Of a DNA stretch of 64,000 bases, positions 10,482 to 22,748 are shown one piece after another. Each line of letters starts with the position of its first letter. Position 1 is the stretch's first letter. The notes under the pieces are model-generated. The model saw nothing but the letters and a program-made list of their open reading frames with translations, had not been told where the DNA came from and ran no database searches. The DNA is taken from positions 62,001 to 126,000 of the forward strand of contig JAFCMP010000117.1 of the NCBI GenBank assembly GCA_017506865.1, given 5' to 3'. The translations under genes and the position numbers were made by a program. This stretch comes from Tribonema minus. Its lineage: Eukaryota > Sar > Xanthophyceae > Tribonematales > Tribonemataceae.

Positions 10482-13111
10482 TCAAACGTCAGGTTCGCAC
10501 GAGTTGGAGTTTGGCATGCGCTTCTGCCCCCACGCTTCGCAGCCAAAGGCACCGTAGTACTCGGCGGGCGTCGCACTCCTAGGTGGTGCGTAGGTGGGAA
10601 TCTTGTACTTGGTGCCTGCCAGCTTCAGGAACTCTTCGAGCGTTTCCTGCGGACACACCGGTAGCACACAGACGCAGACCTTTGAGTGCAGCGCCGTGCG
10701 CACAAGGGTCTCGGTACTCTCCGTACCTAATTTGATAGGCATAATTGCAATTTTTGAACCAACAGAAACAACATCACCGCCAAAAACCTAATTTGAGGAT
10801 GAGGCAAACTTCAAGTGCTGCAGCATGCCTTATTCCGCAGGACGAGAAGCGGTCAGTGACATCATTATCATGATATGTGCCAACGTTCGCAGAGGCATGT
10901 GCTGCTGCTCATGTGTAGCGACGTCACCGACAGCCGCTCAGCAGCAGTGCATGGCGACAAAACAAGGTCATGATGACAAGACAAAAGCCGCTTCTGCGTG
11001 TTGCTACTAGTCAAATGCACAGCCATCAATGTGCACACCATGTGCGCTGCCATCAGGCTCGTGCATGGCACCATTGGCGACATCATGGCTAGCCTCTGCA
11101 ATGGACAAAGGTAACCATGCCGCACTGAGCATTTAGTGCTTCCGAGTACACATTTTCAGCAGCCAACAGGCCCTCAACTGCGCAGCAGTACCAGAATCGC
11201 ATGGCCCTGAAACTGTCTGCAGATTGCAGCGCTGTCACGAGGTGCTGTATGCATTTGACACTACTGACAACAGCGTAAATAGTTGCCCTGATGCATGCCC
11301 TGTGTGCGGGCTTCTGGTCGCCAAGAGAGACAGAGCTGCTGGCGCTGGTGGTCTTGCTGCGTCGAAACGCGTGCCTACTGTGTGGTACACAAGTGCACAC
11401 TCACGCTTCTGTGAACACATCATCGTGCCCTTCTTCAGTAATACTTTAGAAGTATGACCCCAGGTACCAGAGCATCTGTTCATTCATGCGCATCGCAGTC
11501 AGCACGCTGCTGTAGCCTGCTCCAATCGCTACCCTGATGTGCATGTTGCAGTGCTCATCCTGCACGTGACACCACACTTCTGCTCTGGAAAGTGACTGAG
11601 CGGTGTGACCTGCGCTGCTGCACACGACTGCTGCTCAGCACGCCTGACATTTCCTTCGCAATGACAGCTGCTGAACCCCTCCCCTGAAATGACTCGTGAG
11701 TGTCGCACGCTGGTGCAAAAAGTGTGGCACATTGCGTTGTATTCCTGCTCCTCTTCGCTACACCATGTTGTGTCGCTGGCGAGAGTCAGCATACCCCCAG
11801 TCAGCAGGTGCTGTGTCATCATCATCACGTGGTCAACACAATCTCACTGCGTTGCGGTGCTCACTGCTTGCAAAATTCTGCCTCTGTGCATGCCATGGAG
11901 CCATGTGGATGGAGCCGCTGAAAGTGTTGCTGCGTCCCCATTATGAGTTGATCGCAGCCATGAGGTGAACGCTGCTGCTTTTGTACTTCAACTTTGAACA
12001 TCGCCCGCTGCTCACCTGCACCTCCTCCGTCTCCTTCAGCTGCTCGCCCGCGTTCTGCGCGGTGCACGCCGCTGTCAGCTCCAGCAGGTGCCCCTTCATG
12101 AGCAGCGACAGCGTCACCGCGCGCTCCTGCTGCTCCTGGCCCGCCAGTCCCAGCGTAGGCGCCGCCTTGGCCATGGTGGCTTGCAATGGGTCAAAGTACG
12201 TCTTCATGGTGCGGAACACCACCAGCGAGTCCTCCGGCCCACCCTGCGCAGGAGTGGTCGTGGTGGTCAGGGTTGCAGTTGCATTTGTGGGACTTCTGGG
12301 TATGCACGGCAGTCAAAGCGGCTGCTGTCACAGTAAAGGAGCCAGTGCAACACATCCGTCAGGCATCTAAGAAATGTCTTTACAATGCTCTGATTGACGA
12401 TTCACTGGCAAACATGCAATTTGCTTAAGACAGGAACAAATTCCCGGCCTCTAATGGTTCGAACAGCGCTGTTGATGAGGTAGATGACATCAACTTCAAC
12501 CAGCTATCCTACACCAGCATACACACTGCACAACAACACCATGGTACAGCACATTGAAAACCAGGAGCGCATGCCTTTATGGGCGCACATCAATGCAACC
12601 CAAAAGTTATGTGCGAAGATTCAGCCACTCCCGCTCACCTTCAGGTTCTTTGACTTCAGGTCAGATATGAGCTGCAGTAGCAAGCAAACAGCAGCACAGA
12701 GGCAGCAACGTTGGACTAAGGGCGAAAAAGGCGTCAGCGATCCACCTTCAGCTAAAATATTACAAGGTTAAAGCACACAAATCTGCAAAAAACCTTGGAT
12801 GCATGATTCTAGATCTGGGTCAGTACCTTGTCTACTTGTACGGTGTACCGCGCAAGCTCCTCGATGGACGTCTGTGTGGGATCGCTGCTGCCGAATAAGG
12901 CATGCGCTGGTCCAGGCGCCACAACCGCTGCAGCGGTCACCGTCGCCACAGCTGTGGTCAGCAAGCCTCGCCTGCTGATACAGTCAGCGGATCTTGATCC
13001 TGTTGACATGGTCAAAGAATGCGGGCCCGCTGTGCGCGCTGGCGGCATGAAGCTGGCCGCAGGAGCCGCCAGAACCAGAAGAGCGCATACTGGCACGGCT
13101 GCCGCCAACAT
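10482..13111 (-). CDS. Thylakoid-lumen protein with multipart plastid leader, function unknown
   Basis: Three minus-strand exons (13111-12827, 12243-12016, 10646-10482) splice in phase 0 to 225 residues. The leader has three parts: a hydrophobic signal peptide ending ALLVLAAPAAS/FMPP, a Ser/Arg-rich transit stretch, and SRRGLLTTAVATVTAAAV ending in GPAHA/LFGSS. Ser/Phe cleavage after a signal peptide is the hallmark of import into red-lineage secondary plastids, and an RR motif before a second hydrophobic segment with AxA cleavage is a Tat-type lumen signal. The mature part (about 150 residues) is mostly helical and charged (EELARYTVQVDK, GQEQQERAVTLSLLMKGHLL, ETLEEFLKLAGTKYKIPTYA) and ends with two Cys (FGCEAWGQ, NSNSCEPDV). 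Size and helix content recall PsbQ/Psb31-like extrinsic photosystem II subunits, but I see no diagnostic motif, so that is only a possibility. Confidence 0.8.
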
Positions 13112-13701
13112 GATGATCGCGTGAGATGACTGATTTCAAAAAAGCTGTGAGGACAGTTCCGGAACAGATATAGAGTTGAAGTAGATGATGTGAGCGAAGA
13201 AAGCTCGCTCCGCAGAGCTCTGTCGACTCTGCCGCCGAGACAGCTGCGGATCACCTGGCATCAGCAACTGCGCTGGCAGCTGCAGTTGGAGAAGTGACCT
13301 CCTGGCACCAACAAACTCTCAAGACGCCGCCATTGTCGCTCACGTGAGTTTCCCTGAACAGTCGCTGGATGTGCTCAACATTGTGCTGCTGCCGACTGCG
13401 AGCGTACGTGTACGGTCTCACCTACTGCCGTGACTTCGAGCTTTCTTGCATCCTCAAACTCGTATCTGCAAGCCTCTGGAGACAGCGCAGCATGCAGAAT
13501 TGCCGACGGTACAGGTGTGCCACCTGGCACGTGTTGCGCTGCCAGTTTTCACTCAGCTGCTGTGCAAAAGAATCGTGTAGACGCAAACATATGCTTGACA
13601 TTTACTGCTATGTCGCGCTGGCACGTTTCCCTCACACAGCACCGCGTCGGACCCTCTCTCTGATTGTCGCAGGCCGATGACGAAGTGAGATATCACCAAG
13701 G
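13112..13701. other. Shared upstream spacer of two divergent genes
   Basis: This 590-base stretch lies between the start codons of the lumen-protein gene (minus) and the small unrecognised gene (plus), so it should contain both promoters. I see no exon or clear core promoter motif. Confidence 0.45.
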
Positions 13702-15051
13702 ATGAGCGAGCAGCAGCGTCTGCTGGCGGGATCCTTGCGCAGCAGCGGCGGTGGCGTGGACTCCCCATTGAGAAGCTCTCAAATCGTTCACGTGACCTGC
13801 GGCCCGAACCCGCTCGAGGACAGACACGACACCGAAATGATCCACATTGCCAACCGGAATGCTGCAGAGAAGGTACAGGCTGAAGTCAGATGCTTCTTAT
13901 TAGCCGTATCGCAGCTGTGGAGGCTCATGTCTGTTTGAAGAAAGAGAAGTCGGCAGTAGAAGTGCTGTCATAGCTCTTGCTTTACATGCGCAAGACGGGC
14001 GCTGTGTGAGGTATGTTAGAGCTCTGCCGCCAGTTGCGGATGCTTTCAACAACTGAGCACAGACACCAGCTGATGCCGTGTGTGCAACTTATCCTGCCTG
14101 GCAGTGCTGAATAGTTGCATACTAGCTGTTCAAACTTGCAGGAAGGTTCAACCCTTGGATTGCTACTGTGACACATATGCAAGTTTCCCGGCGGTTGTGT
14201 GGCAGCGCCTTGTACAACGCGCCAACGCTGGTGCTGTTCATCATTTGCATCTGCAGCGATACCGACCTGGTGTTAATTTTGGCAGCGGCCATCGTAGCGA
14301 GATTTCCCCCTTCCAGACCCCCTTGGCGTGAGCCATGCATGGCATGAGCCCCACTGACACACAGCAATGGTGTGGCCGACGCGCGTGCCCTGCAACCATG
14401 CTTCGCACACTCGAAGCATCTCTGAAGTCTAGTGCAATGCTCACTGCGACGGGCTGCTGCAGCCGCCCTCGACAGTGTCCCCAGTCACGCCGCACGCGCT
14501 GCGTGTATATCTGATGCATCGCGCAGCCTCGACACCATCGCCACATATCCGTGCGTCCGCGAAACTCAAACACCTTGTGCTGCTGCACATATACCGGGGG
14601 CAGTTCACAGAACGCTCAGGCAGCGCACGCAGCCATCGTATCTGGCACGCGCCAACCTCCATTCAGCAGCGCTCATGGAGATGCACTCACCTCCGCCGCG
14701 CAGGACCGCGTCATCACCGCGCTGCTGCTGCGCGCGGACGCGCGCGCGGCGGCGTCCGACCGCGCCGTGCGCCTGCGCTTCGAGGCGGGCGCCCACACGG
14801 CGCGGCGCCGCCACTCCGAGGTCATGCAGGCGCTGCGCTGCCCAGCGGCGGAGGCGGCTGTGCCGGCGGGGGCGGCGGCGCAGCGCGTGAGCGGCCGCCG
14901 CAGCGGCAGCCACAGGGTCCACGTGGAGCCGCTGACGGTGCCGACGACGTACGACGCGGTGGCACTGCTGGCGGCGTCGCCGTCGCTGCGCCGCAGCTTC
15001 AGCAGCAGCAGCGGCGGCGGAGGCAGCAGCTGCAGGGTCGTGCCGAGCTAG
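13702..15051 (+). CDS. Unrecognised small two-exon protein
   Basis: I do not recognise this gene. Exon 13702-13872 starts with ATG (MSEQQRLLAGSLRSS), holds IVHVTCGPNPLEDRHDTEM and ends at a GTACAG donor. Exon 14704-15051 follows an acceptor in CCGCGCAG, stays in phase, and encodes DRVITALLLRADARAAASDR, HTARRRHSEVMQAL and VHVEPLTVPTTYDAVALL before a Ser-rich end and TAG. Together 172 residues, basic and helical in the middle. Support: open in-phase exons, high GC third positions in exon 2, and a start in the expected place opposite the divergent lumen-protein gene. An extra exon within the 830-base intron cannot be excluded. Confidence 0.5.
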
Positions 15052-16858
15052 CACGACGCCGCGGCGCGCGCAACGTATGATTGTTGCGGCTGCGGCAGGG
15101 GTAATGGCCCCCGCTGCAGGCGCGCCAGGTCACTGCAGCGATCGCGTGGGGGATGCCAAGCACGCATCACCTCGCTGGGGGGCATGAGGGCAATGCTGGG
15201 TTGAATGCCACAGGGCGGCGCACATGCGCGCGGCGGACCCAGCGTGACTGGCGCTTGTGATCGCGGCACGAAGCCGTGCAGCCATCCTCACTCCAGCAGA
15301 CTGCGGGGTCATGCACGTGACTCACGCCGGTGCTGCGACGCAGTCGCATCACCGCGGAGCAGCATTGCTCAGGCGTGCACGGCGGCTGCGTGCACGCCTG
15401 GCCGCTGCGCAGCGCTTGTCGGCCACTTTTCAACGCCCTCATCTACGCCGATTAGAGGCAAAAGAGACACCTTCCAGTGAACGCTGTGTGAGGGCGCCTA
15501 AAATGTGGGACTGCCGAGCGGTGCAGCCCCCACCCCCCCCTCCCCCCATTTGCAATGCATTCATCCAGGCCCTGCGGCCCGGCGCCGTGGCCCTTCGTGT
15601 ATGATGTAGGCCTGTCTGGCCCTGTGCCCGCAATGCACGCCGAGCATGTGCCACACAGAGTGCAGTCACGCTAGGCTGGTGTGGAGAGCGATTCATTTGT
15701 TGTGCGCATCAAATTCGTATGCGTGCAGTGCTGCAAAGCCTGCAGGGCGCATGCGCCAGCACCAGTGAGGCACACTTTGGACGTAATGAACTGACGTGAC
15801 TAGGCATAGACTTCAACCAATCCGGGGCAGCCTTACGCAAGTCGTGCGCAACTTGGCCGTAAGGCTTGTTGTGTGCATCAGGCAGGTGGTAGAAGGCAGC
15901 TCCTGTTTCAGCAGAAGGCAAGGAGAGGAGGGCCGCAGATGCAGTCTCTGTACGGCAGAGCAACCAGCAGTGCATCGCCCACCGCCTGATGTTGCGTGTG
16001 CTCCCAGGTGTTTGGCTTCCGGTTGATTGCTGCTCTCTGCACAGGTATTGCATGCACTGCTTGCTGTTGGCCACCTGTGCACATGACCTGGGGACTGTCT
16101 GGCACCTCAGGTGCATCCCATAGAGCTGATCTGTCGGCTATGCTTTGTTCATGAGGGTCCTCATGTAGGACCTGCATGCATGTGCAGGTACAAAAGCGCC
16201 ATGTATCTGCTTTCCCGAGACAGTCCACATACGAGCACCTGTCATGTCACATCAAGTCTGCCCAGCTGCCATGCGCCCGCTGTCTGGTTGTTGCAAATCT
16301 CAAACACATCACGCAACATGTGCTGATCACGTGTGCAAACGGTGTACAGCACACGATGACGCAAAACGGGGTAGGCCCAGTGTTCTGACAAAATGCCATA
16401 CATGCACTGGGCTGGGGCTGTTGTCGCTGGCAAGGTGTGTCGTGTAACCTCCCTGTGTCTGCATCCCTGCGCCTCACAAACTCGACATGATTTTGCGCTG
16501 TCCCACTGGAGTGGAGGTTTTTCTGAACCTTCTTTATCCTTTTGGATGTTTAAGCTGCGGCACGAATGCTGCTGCTGACAATGATTTGCAACTGAAGGAG
16601 GCACACAGGCAGCGACTCTCCCTTTTCAGAACTTCAAAGGTGAAGTCAAACTTCAAGTTGATCTTCTAATATCTTCTCCTTGTTGTCCTTGTGTGTGCTT
16701 GCCGATAGGAGGGCCTCACTTGGTTTTTCGCCACGGCATCGTCTTGCCGCATCCCAATTTGCTCCGCTGTGATTGCAACAGCAAAAAACCGGGAGCAGGA
16801 GACTCTCAACGCGAAATAACATCTAAGGCGGCTCCATCGGATCGGATGCTGACAAGCC
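15052..16858. other. Spacer upstream of XPF
   Basis: No exon is recognisable in this 1.8 kb. It holds a C-rich tract at 15531-15547 and a cluster of the AACTTCAA/TTGAAGTT motif at 16630-16665, about 200 bases before the XPF start. The XPF promoter is probably within the last few hundred bases. Confidence 0.45.
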
Positions 16859-19252
16859 ATGAGCTACCTGAGGCAGGCGTTCCGGGACCTATACGAGCAG
16901 GATGGTCTGCTGGTCATGGGCAGGGGCCTGGGCCTGAGACATGTCCTGGTCAAGTTCATCAGGTACTACTGCGATCACATCGCCAGCAGCGGCGGCGGCA
17001 CCCCCAGCGCCGGCAAGAGGCGCTTGGTGTTCGTCATCAACGCCAAGGGGGAGGAGGACCTCCTGGTGGACGCCGTCGCGGCGGACGGCGTGCCGCCGCA
17101 CCTCCTCCCCCAGGTCCTCACCAATGAGTTCACCATCAAGGAGCGGGAGGCCCTGTACAAGGACGGCGGGGTGTTCATCGTCACGAGCCGCATCCTCATC
17201 GTGGACCTGCTCAACGACGTCGTCGACCCCGGCGCCGTCGGCGGCTTCCTCGTGCACCACGCGCACCGCCTCGAGGAGGCGTCCACGGAGGCGTTCATCC
17301 TGCGCATGTACCGCGCGCGCAACCGCGCGGGCTTCGTCAAGGGCTTCAGCGAGGACCCGGAGGCGCTCGTGCGCGGCTTCGGGCGCGCGGAGAAGGCGCT
17401 GCGCGCGCTCCACGTCGCGCGCCTCTACGTCTGGCCGCGCTTCCGCGCCGAGGTCGCGGAGGCGCTCGAGCGCGTGAAGCCCGACCTCCACGAGTGGCTG
17501 CAGGACCTGACGCCCGGGATGGCCGCCGTGCAGCAGGCCGTCGCCGTGACGATGGACGTGTGCCTGCGCGAGCTGCGGCGCCGCGCGCCCGCGCTCGACG
17601 TCGCCGAGCTCACCGTCGAGAACGGCCTCTTCGAGGCGTTCGACGCGAGCCTGCGCAGGCAGCTCGACCCCGAGTGGCACCGCGTGCGCCCCGAGACGCG
17701 CCAGCTCGTCGCCGACCTCTCCACGCTGCGCAAGCTCCTCGACTACCTCTTCCGCTACGACTGTGTCACGTTCTACGGCTTCCTGCAGGCGGTGCGCGCG
17801 GCGTCGGCGGCGGGCGGGCGCGGCGGCGGCGGCAGCGCTCCGTCCATGTGGCTCAGCATGGACGCCGCGGATAGGCTGTTTGAGCAGGCCAAGGCGCGCG
17901 TGTACCGCGTCGTCGCCACAGACAAGGCGGCGCAGCATGGCAGCGGTGGCGGTGGCGGCGGTGGCGGCAGCGGCGGCGCAAGTTCCAATGGTGAGCCCAG
18001 CATGTGATAGGGTCGCGTAGCGGAGGCCTGCTGTGGTGCGTCGGTTGCGGTGACTTGCCTGCAGGTGAAGTGTGCCACGCTTCGCAGCTGCGCCCGCTGA
18101 TGCACATATCGGCGGGCACAGCTTGTGATCCCTGTGGACACCGTCAACGAATGCAACACGGCCAAATGGCGGTGCGGCGCTGCAGTCGTGCGCGTAATAC
18201 GTGCGGCAGCGGCCAACAACACGGCCAGACACACGCCTCTGAACTGCTGCCATGCACAGTGGCATCCGGCTCAGATCGCTTTCTGCACGAATGTGCGAGC
18301 GCGCGAATCATCCCGCAAGCCTGCGCGCTGTGCAGGGGCATTGAACGCCGTCGTTGTCACCAATCCCCTGACCACACTTCTGGGCCACGCCCCTGGCACG
18401 CACACGCAGGCGCCGCCAACGGCAGCTCCGCAGCAGCGGGCGCCGTGCAGAGCATGCGCCTCGTGCGCGTCCTCGAGCAGAACCCCAAGTGGCACCTCGT
18501 GGACGACATGCTGCAGCAGGCGCGCGCGGAGGCAGCGGCGGAAGGCAGCGCCGCAGGCGGGGGTGGGGGCGGGGCCCCCGTCGGCGGGCCGTGCATGCTC
18601 ATCATGGTCAAGGACGAGAGCACTGCTGCGCAGCTGCTGGAGCACCTGTCACTCGGCGGCGCCGCCATGATGCGTCGCCGCTTCCTGCGCTTCCTCGCCA
18701 ACAGCAACGCCAAGGCGCGACGCCGGCAGGCGGCGGCGGCCGCTGCTGCCAGCGGCGGCGGCGGCGGCGGCGCCAGCGATGCTGCTGCCGCAGGCAACGG
18801 GTCAAGCCATGGGGGCAGCAGCGGCTCAGGCAGAGGGGTCGCGGGAAGGGGGGGCGCAGGGAGGGGGGGGAGCGGGGGGGGAGGCAGGTATTACAACAGG
18901 GGGGGGTACAGAAACGGAGGCGGCGGGTACAGGGCGGGCCAGGCCGGGGGGAGTCAGGGCGACAGCGTTGTGGTACGTGCAGCAGCACTCGAGCAGCAGC
19001 TGCTGCTGGCAGAGGAGGAGGCGCTGCGCAAGGAGCTGCAGGCGGACGGCGGCGCCGGCGGGCGCGGCGGTGCTGCCGCCGCCGCCGCTGCCGCCGCCGC
19101 CGCCGCCAGTGGCCCGAAGCTCAAAGGCAAGGGGTCGCGCGCGCGCCAAAAAGGCGCGAAGAAGATTGCCGCGGAGGGCAACGGGGGCGCCAAGGCCCCC
19201 AACAGGAAGGGCAAAGCGGCGGCAAAAGGGAAGGGGAAGACTGGCGGAGTCA

Positions 19253-19283
<31 letters not shown>

Positions 19284-21209
19284 GGCGGCGGCGATGGCCG
19301 CGGCGGCGGCGGCGCAGCGCAAGCGGCGGCGCGCCATCATGGAGGCGCACGGCGGCGAGGAGCGCGGCGACGACGACGCGTACGAGGCGGAGGCGCGCAT
19401 CGTCGACCAGGGCCTGCTGAGCACTGTGATGGAGGCCGAGGGCCACGGCAGTGTGGATGATGACGGCGATGACGGCGGCGGCGGCGGCGGCAGCAGCAGC
19501 GTCGCGGGCGTGACGGTGGAGTCGCTGAGCGGCGCGCACGCGATCGTCTGCACGTACGCGCGCGCCGCGGAGCGCCTGTCGCTGCTCGACGAGCTGCGCC
19601 CGCGCTGGGTCCTCATGTACGACCCCGACGTCGCGTTCGTGCGCGAGCTCGAGCTGCACGCGGCGACGCGCGGCGCCGCCGCCGCCGGTGCCGCCGCGCC
19701 GCCGCCGCCGCCGCTCACGGTCCACTTCGCCGTGTACCGCGACAGCGCGGAGCACCAGCGCTTTTTGACGGCGCTGCGCCGCGAGGCCAAGGCGTTCGAG
19801 ACGCTGATAGAGGAGAAGGGTCGCATGGTGGTCTCGGTCGCGGTGACCGACGCGCCCGGCGCCGCCGCGGCGCCCGTGCCGCTGAGCCTGGACACGCGAA
19901 CGGGGCCGCAGCGGCGGCGCGCGCGCGCGGGGCCGCCGACCGCCGTCGTGGACGTGCGCGAGTTCCGCAGCGCGCTGCCGTCGCTGCTGCACGCGCGCGG
20001 CTTCCGGCTCGCGCCGCTCACGATCGCGGTGGGCGACTACGTCCTGTCGCCGGAGCTGTGCGTCGAGCGCAAGTCGGTCGCGGACCTCTTCTCGTCGTTC
20101 GCGTCGGGGCGCCTGTGGAACCAGGCGGACGCGATGGCGCGCTGGTACCGCAAGCCCGTGCTGCTCATAGAGTTCTCGGCGGAGCGCGCGTTCGGGCTGC
20201 AGGGCGGCGGCGAGCTGTCGTCCGACATCAAGGTCGACGCCATCTGCAGCAAGATGGCGCTGCTGACGATGCACTTCCCGCAGCTGCGCGTCCTGTGGTC
20301 GCGCTCGCCGCACGCGACCGTCGCCATCTTCGAGGCGCTCATGCGCAACGAGGCGCCCGTCGACGCCGCCGCGGCGCTCGCGGCAGGTGCGCGCGCTGGT
20401 GCCGCTGACTCGAACAGCGCAGCTCGACGCTGTGTTCATTACCCATTGTCAGACTGCAGTTTGGCAGAGTCTGTCGGTGTGTTTGCGTGGTGCATGGAGG
20501 AGGTAACATGTCAGGCAGCGTCGCAATTCAGGCAGCTGTGTGTGCGCACGCATGCATGGCGCTGCCGCTCACCGCATGATATAGCAGGTGCTGCCAGCGC
20601 TGCCATAGTTTAGCAGACTTGCGCTGCGATCGACTGGGTCCGGCCGTTTCGACCAAGAAGGGGTGTACAACATCGTCAGCGTCATATGGCTGCGCTGCGG
20701 TCTGCTGGTTGGTTACAAGTGCAAGTTCAGCACACGCCTGCTCTCAGGGCGTCTTGCTGCAACAGCCAAGCGCCATTGCATTGCGCATAGCGCGCCGCGG
20801 CAGCATCGGTCCACCACGCGCAGGTCATCAACGCAGTCGCGCCCTCATCTCGAGCTCTCAAGCCAAGCAGGAGCGCCCTGCTTCAGCCTCCACAATTCAT
20901 CACCGTTCTCAACACATTAGTTGTGTTACACACCCCACCCCAACCCACCACCACGCAAATCACGCAGGGTCGGATGCGGCGGCAGCAGCGGCGGGCGCAG
21001 ACCCGGAGGGTGACGGCGTGCACGCGGCGGCGCGCGAGCTGCTGCTGCGCCTGCCTGGCGTCACCGCCAGCAACTTCCGCGCGCTCATGCGCGCCGGCGG
21101 CAGCGTCGCGGGTGTTGCCGCGCTGAGCCTGCCGCAGCTGACGGCGGCGATGGGGCGCGTGGGGGCGCGCCAGCTGTACAACTTTGTGCGCGAGCAGCCG
21201 AACTTGTAG
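16859..21209 (+). CDS. ERCC4: XPF/ERCC4 DNA repair endonuclease
   Basis: Three plus-strand exons (16859-17990, 18434-20386, 20968-21209) splice in phase to 1108 residues. Residues 1-380 form the helicase-like domain of XPF (DGLLVMGRGLG, TSRILIVDLL, VHHAHRLEE, AFILRMYRARNRAGFVKGF, LYVWPRF, YDCVTFYGFL). The nuclease domain follows at about 880-1030 with VVDVREFRSALPSLL, VGDYVLSPELCVERKSVADL and LRVLWSRSPHATVAIFEAL; the catalytic D and ERKxxxD residues are intact. The last exon gives the tandem helix-hairpin-helix (LLRLPGVTASNFRALMR, LYNFVREQPNL). XPF pairs with ERCC1 and cuts the 5' side of bubbles in nucleotide excision repair and at interstrand crosslinks. It is about 190 residues longer than animal XPF because of a Gly/Ala/Lys-rich linker between the helicase-like and nuclease domains. 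The start lies where family members begin. Confidence 0.95.
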
Positions 21210-21267
21210 CAGCGGCAGCGGCAGCGGCGGCGGCAGCGGCGGCAGCGGCGGCAGCGGCAGCGGCGCG

Positions 21268-21668
21268 GGCGTCGCGGCGCTCAGCCTACCGCAGCTGACA
21301 CTGGCGATCGAGCGTGTCGGCGCGCACTAGCTGTACAATTTTGTGCGCGAGCAGCCGAAATTGTAGCGGTTGCAGCAGCAGCGTCAATGTTGAAGTGTCA
21401 GCAACAGCGGCGGCGGCAGCGGCCGCGGCAGCCTTGTGAGCGTCGCAGTGGTCTGCCTGCCGCAGCTGGCGGCAGCGATGGGTCACGGTCGTTGCGCCGC
21501 GTGTACAACATCTGAGTTGAATTTGTGCGCAAGCAGCTGAACTTGTTGCGGCGGCAGCGGTGGCAGCTGTGGCGGCGGCGCCTGCTTGCGTGCGGCTCCG
21601 CCTGCCGCAGCTGACGGCGACTCTGTGGCGCATGCAGCTGCAGACCTTGGTGTTCGAGCAGCTGGACA
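21268..21668 (+). pseudogene. Three decayed copies of the XPF C-terminal exon end
   Basis: After the XPF stop at 21207-21209 the last 100 bases of the gene are repeated with growing decay. The first copy (21268-21366) still reads VAALSLPQLTLAIERVGAH, then a stop, then LYNFVREQPKL and a stop. A second (about 21434-21550) and third (about 21589-21668) keep only the CTGCCGCAGCTG core and fragments of the end. Copies are about 160 bases apart and joined by GGCAGC-rich linkers. They lie in the XPF 3' flank or 3' UTR. Confidence 0.8.
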
Positions 21669-22748
21669 TGCAGCAGCAGCGACGGCTGTGCCACTCAAGC
21701 AGCGCCAAAGCTGCAGCAATGGCACACTGGTCGTGTTGTACATGTTTGCCAGGGGTCAGCGTGGGCCCAGTTATCACAGGCTGTATTCAATGCCACAAGA
21801 ATGCGCAATGGCCCACAGGCCATGCAGCAACATGTACACAGAGGCTACATAGCGTCGTATGGCGCGTCGTGCGCAGCGCGTACTGCAGCACATGACAGAA
21901 GCGCACCGAGCTGCACACAGATTATGTGCGACAGTGGTGCTGTGCACACATGTGCTTACATGGTGTGAGTGTCAATGCGCAAGTACTTTATAAGTCAATG
22001 GCTGTGTCTGCCGCCATGTCTGGCTCTGTTGGCACTGCTCATGCTTTCACGTTGCTGACAGTGCAATATGTAGTACTGATGCCAGGCGTGTTGCTGCACA
22101 TATGTGAGCACACAACGTATGTCATTCGGTAGGATGCACATCAACGAGCAGGTGTTGACTTCTCCATTACATGTCTGCTCAAATGATATCAACTGCACGT
22201 TTCACGTGTGAAATTGTCTCCAAGTTGCCATTCTATGCGTCAAGTCTTCCAGTGCTTTGAACGTCTCCGCAATTGGGCTGCATGTGCTGCTTGGTGGCCT
22301 GTTGTCCTTGAAGCAAAACATGGACGATATTCCTCTAATCTGTCTTACATATGGTGCGCACAATGCATGTGCTTCAGCTTCTGCTGCCGGTGCATCCGCT
22401 AGTAGTGTTGAGGTCGACTGTGGGTATTTAAATAACTTCCTGTTCAACACGAACTTCGCGGCAATGAGCATCTGCTGCATGAAGAACCATATGCACAGCA
22501 GCCTTCTACACCTGAGAGGTCTATGGGCAGAAATGATCACACGACAGCGGCCGATGGCCCTTGCAACACAAACACATCGAGCAGCACGCATTGTGCACCT
22601 TGCGCTCGCTTCCGAAAGTCAGCAACCATGAGCAAGTGTGCCGCGCTGACACTTAGGCACCTTGCGTGGAGTTGCAGGGGAGTCAAATGGCAGACGCGCA
22701 CACGCGCAAGGGGCCATTCACATGTGTTGCATTTGCGTGCAGCGTACT
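21669..22748. other. Convergent spacer between XPF and NUP160
   Basis: XPF (plus) and NUP160 (minus) end toward each other here. I see no exon. The composition is lower in GC than the flanking exons, with many TGTG/CACA stretches. Confidence 0.45.

Noticed and set aside
16111..16578. Cys/His-rich open frames upstream of XPF
   Set aside because: They look faintly like zinc-finger remains but have no regular C/H spacing, no splice sites in place, and differ by frame every few dozen codons.
16889..18265. Long open frame on the minus strand opposite XPF exon 1
   Set aside because: It is antisense to a clear XPF exon, and GC-rich coding bases leave few stops on the other strand. The translation is Arg/Ala-rich and matches nothing.
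18826..20439. 537-codon open frame opposite XPF exon 2
   Set aside because: Shadow of the nuclease exon; composition follows from reverse-complemented GC-rich codons.
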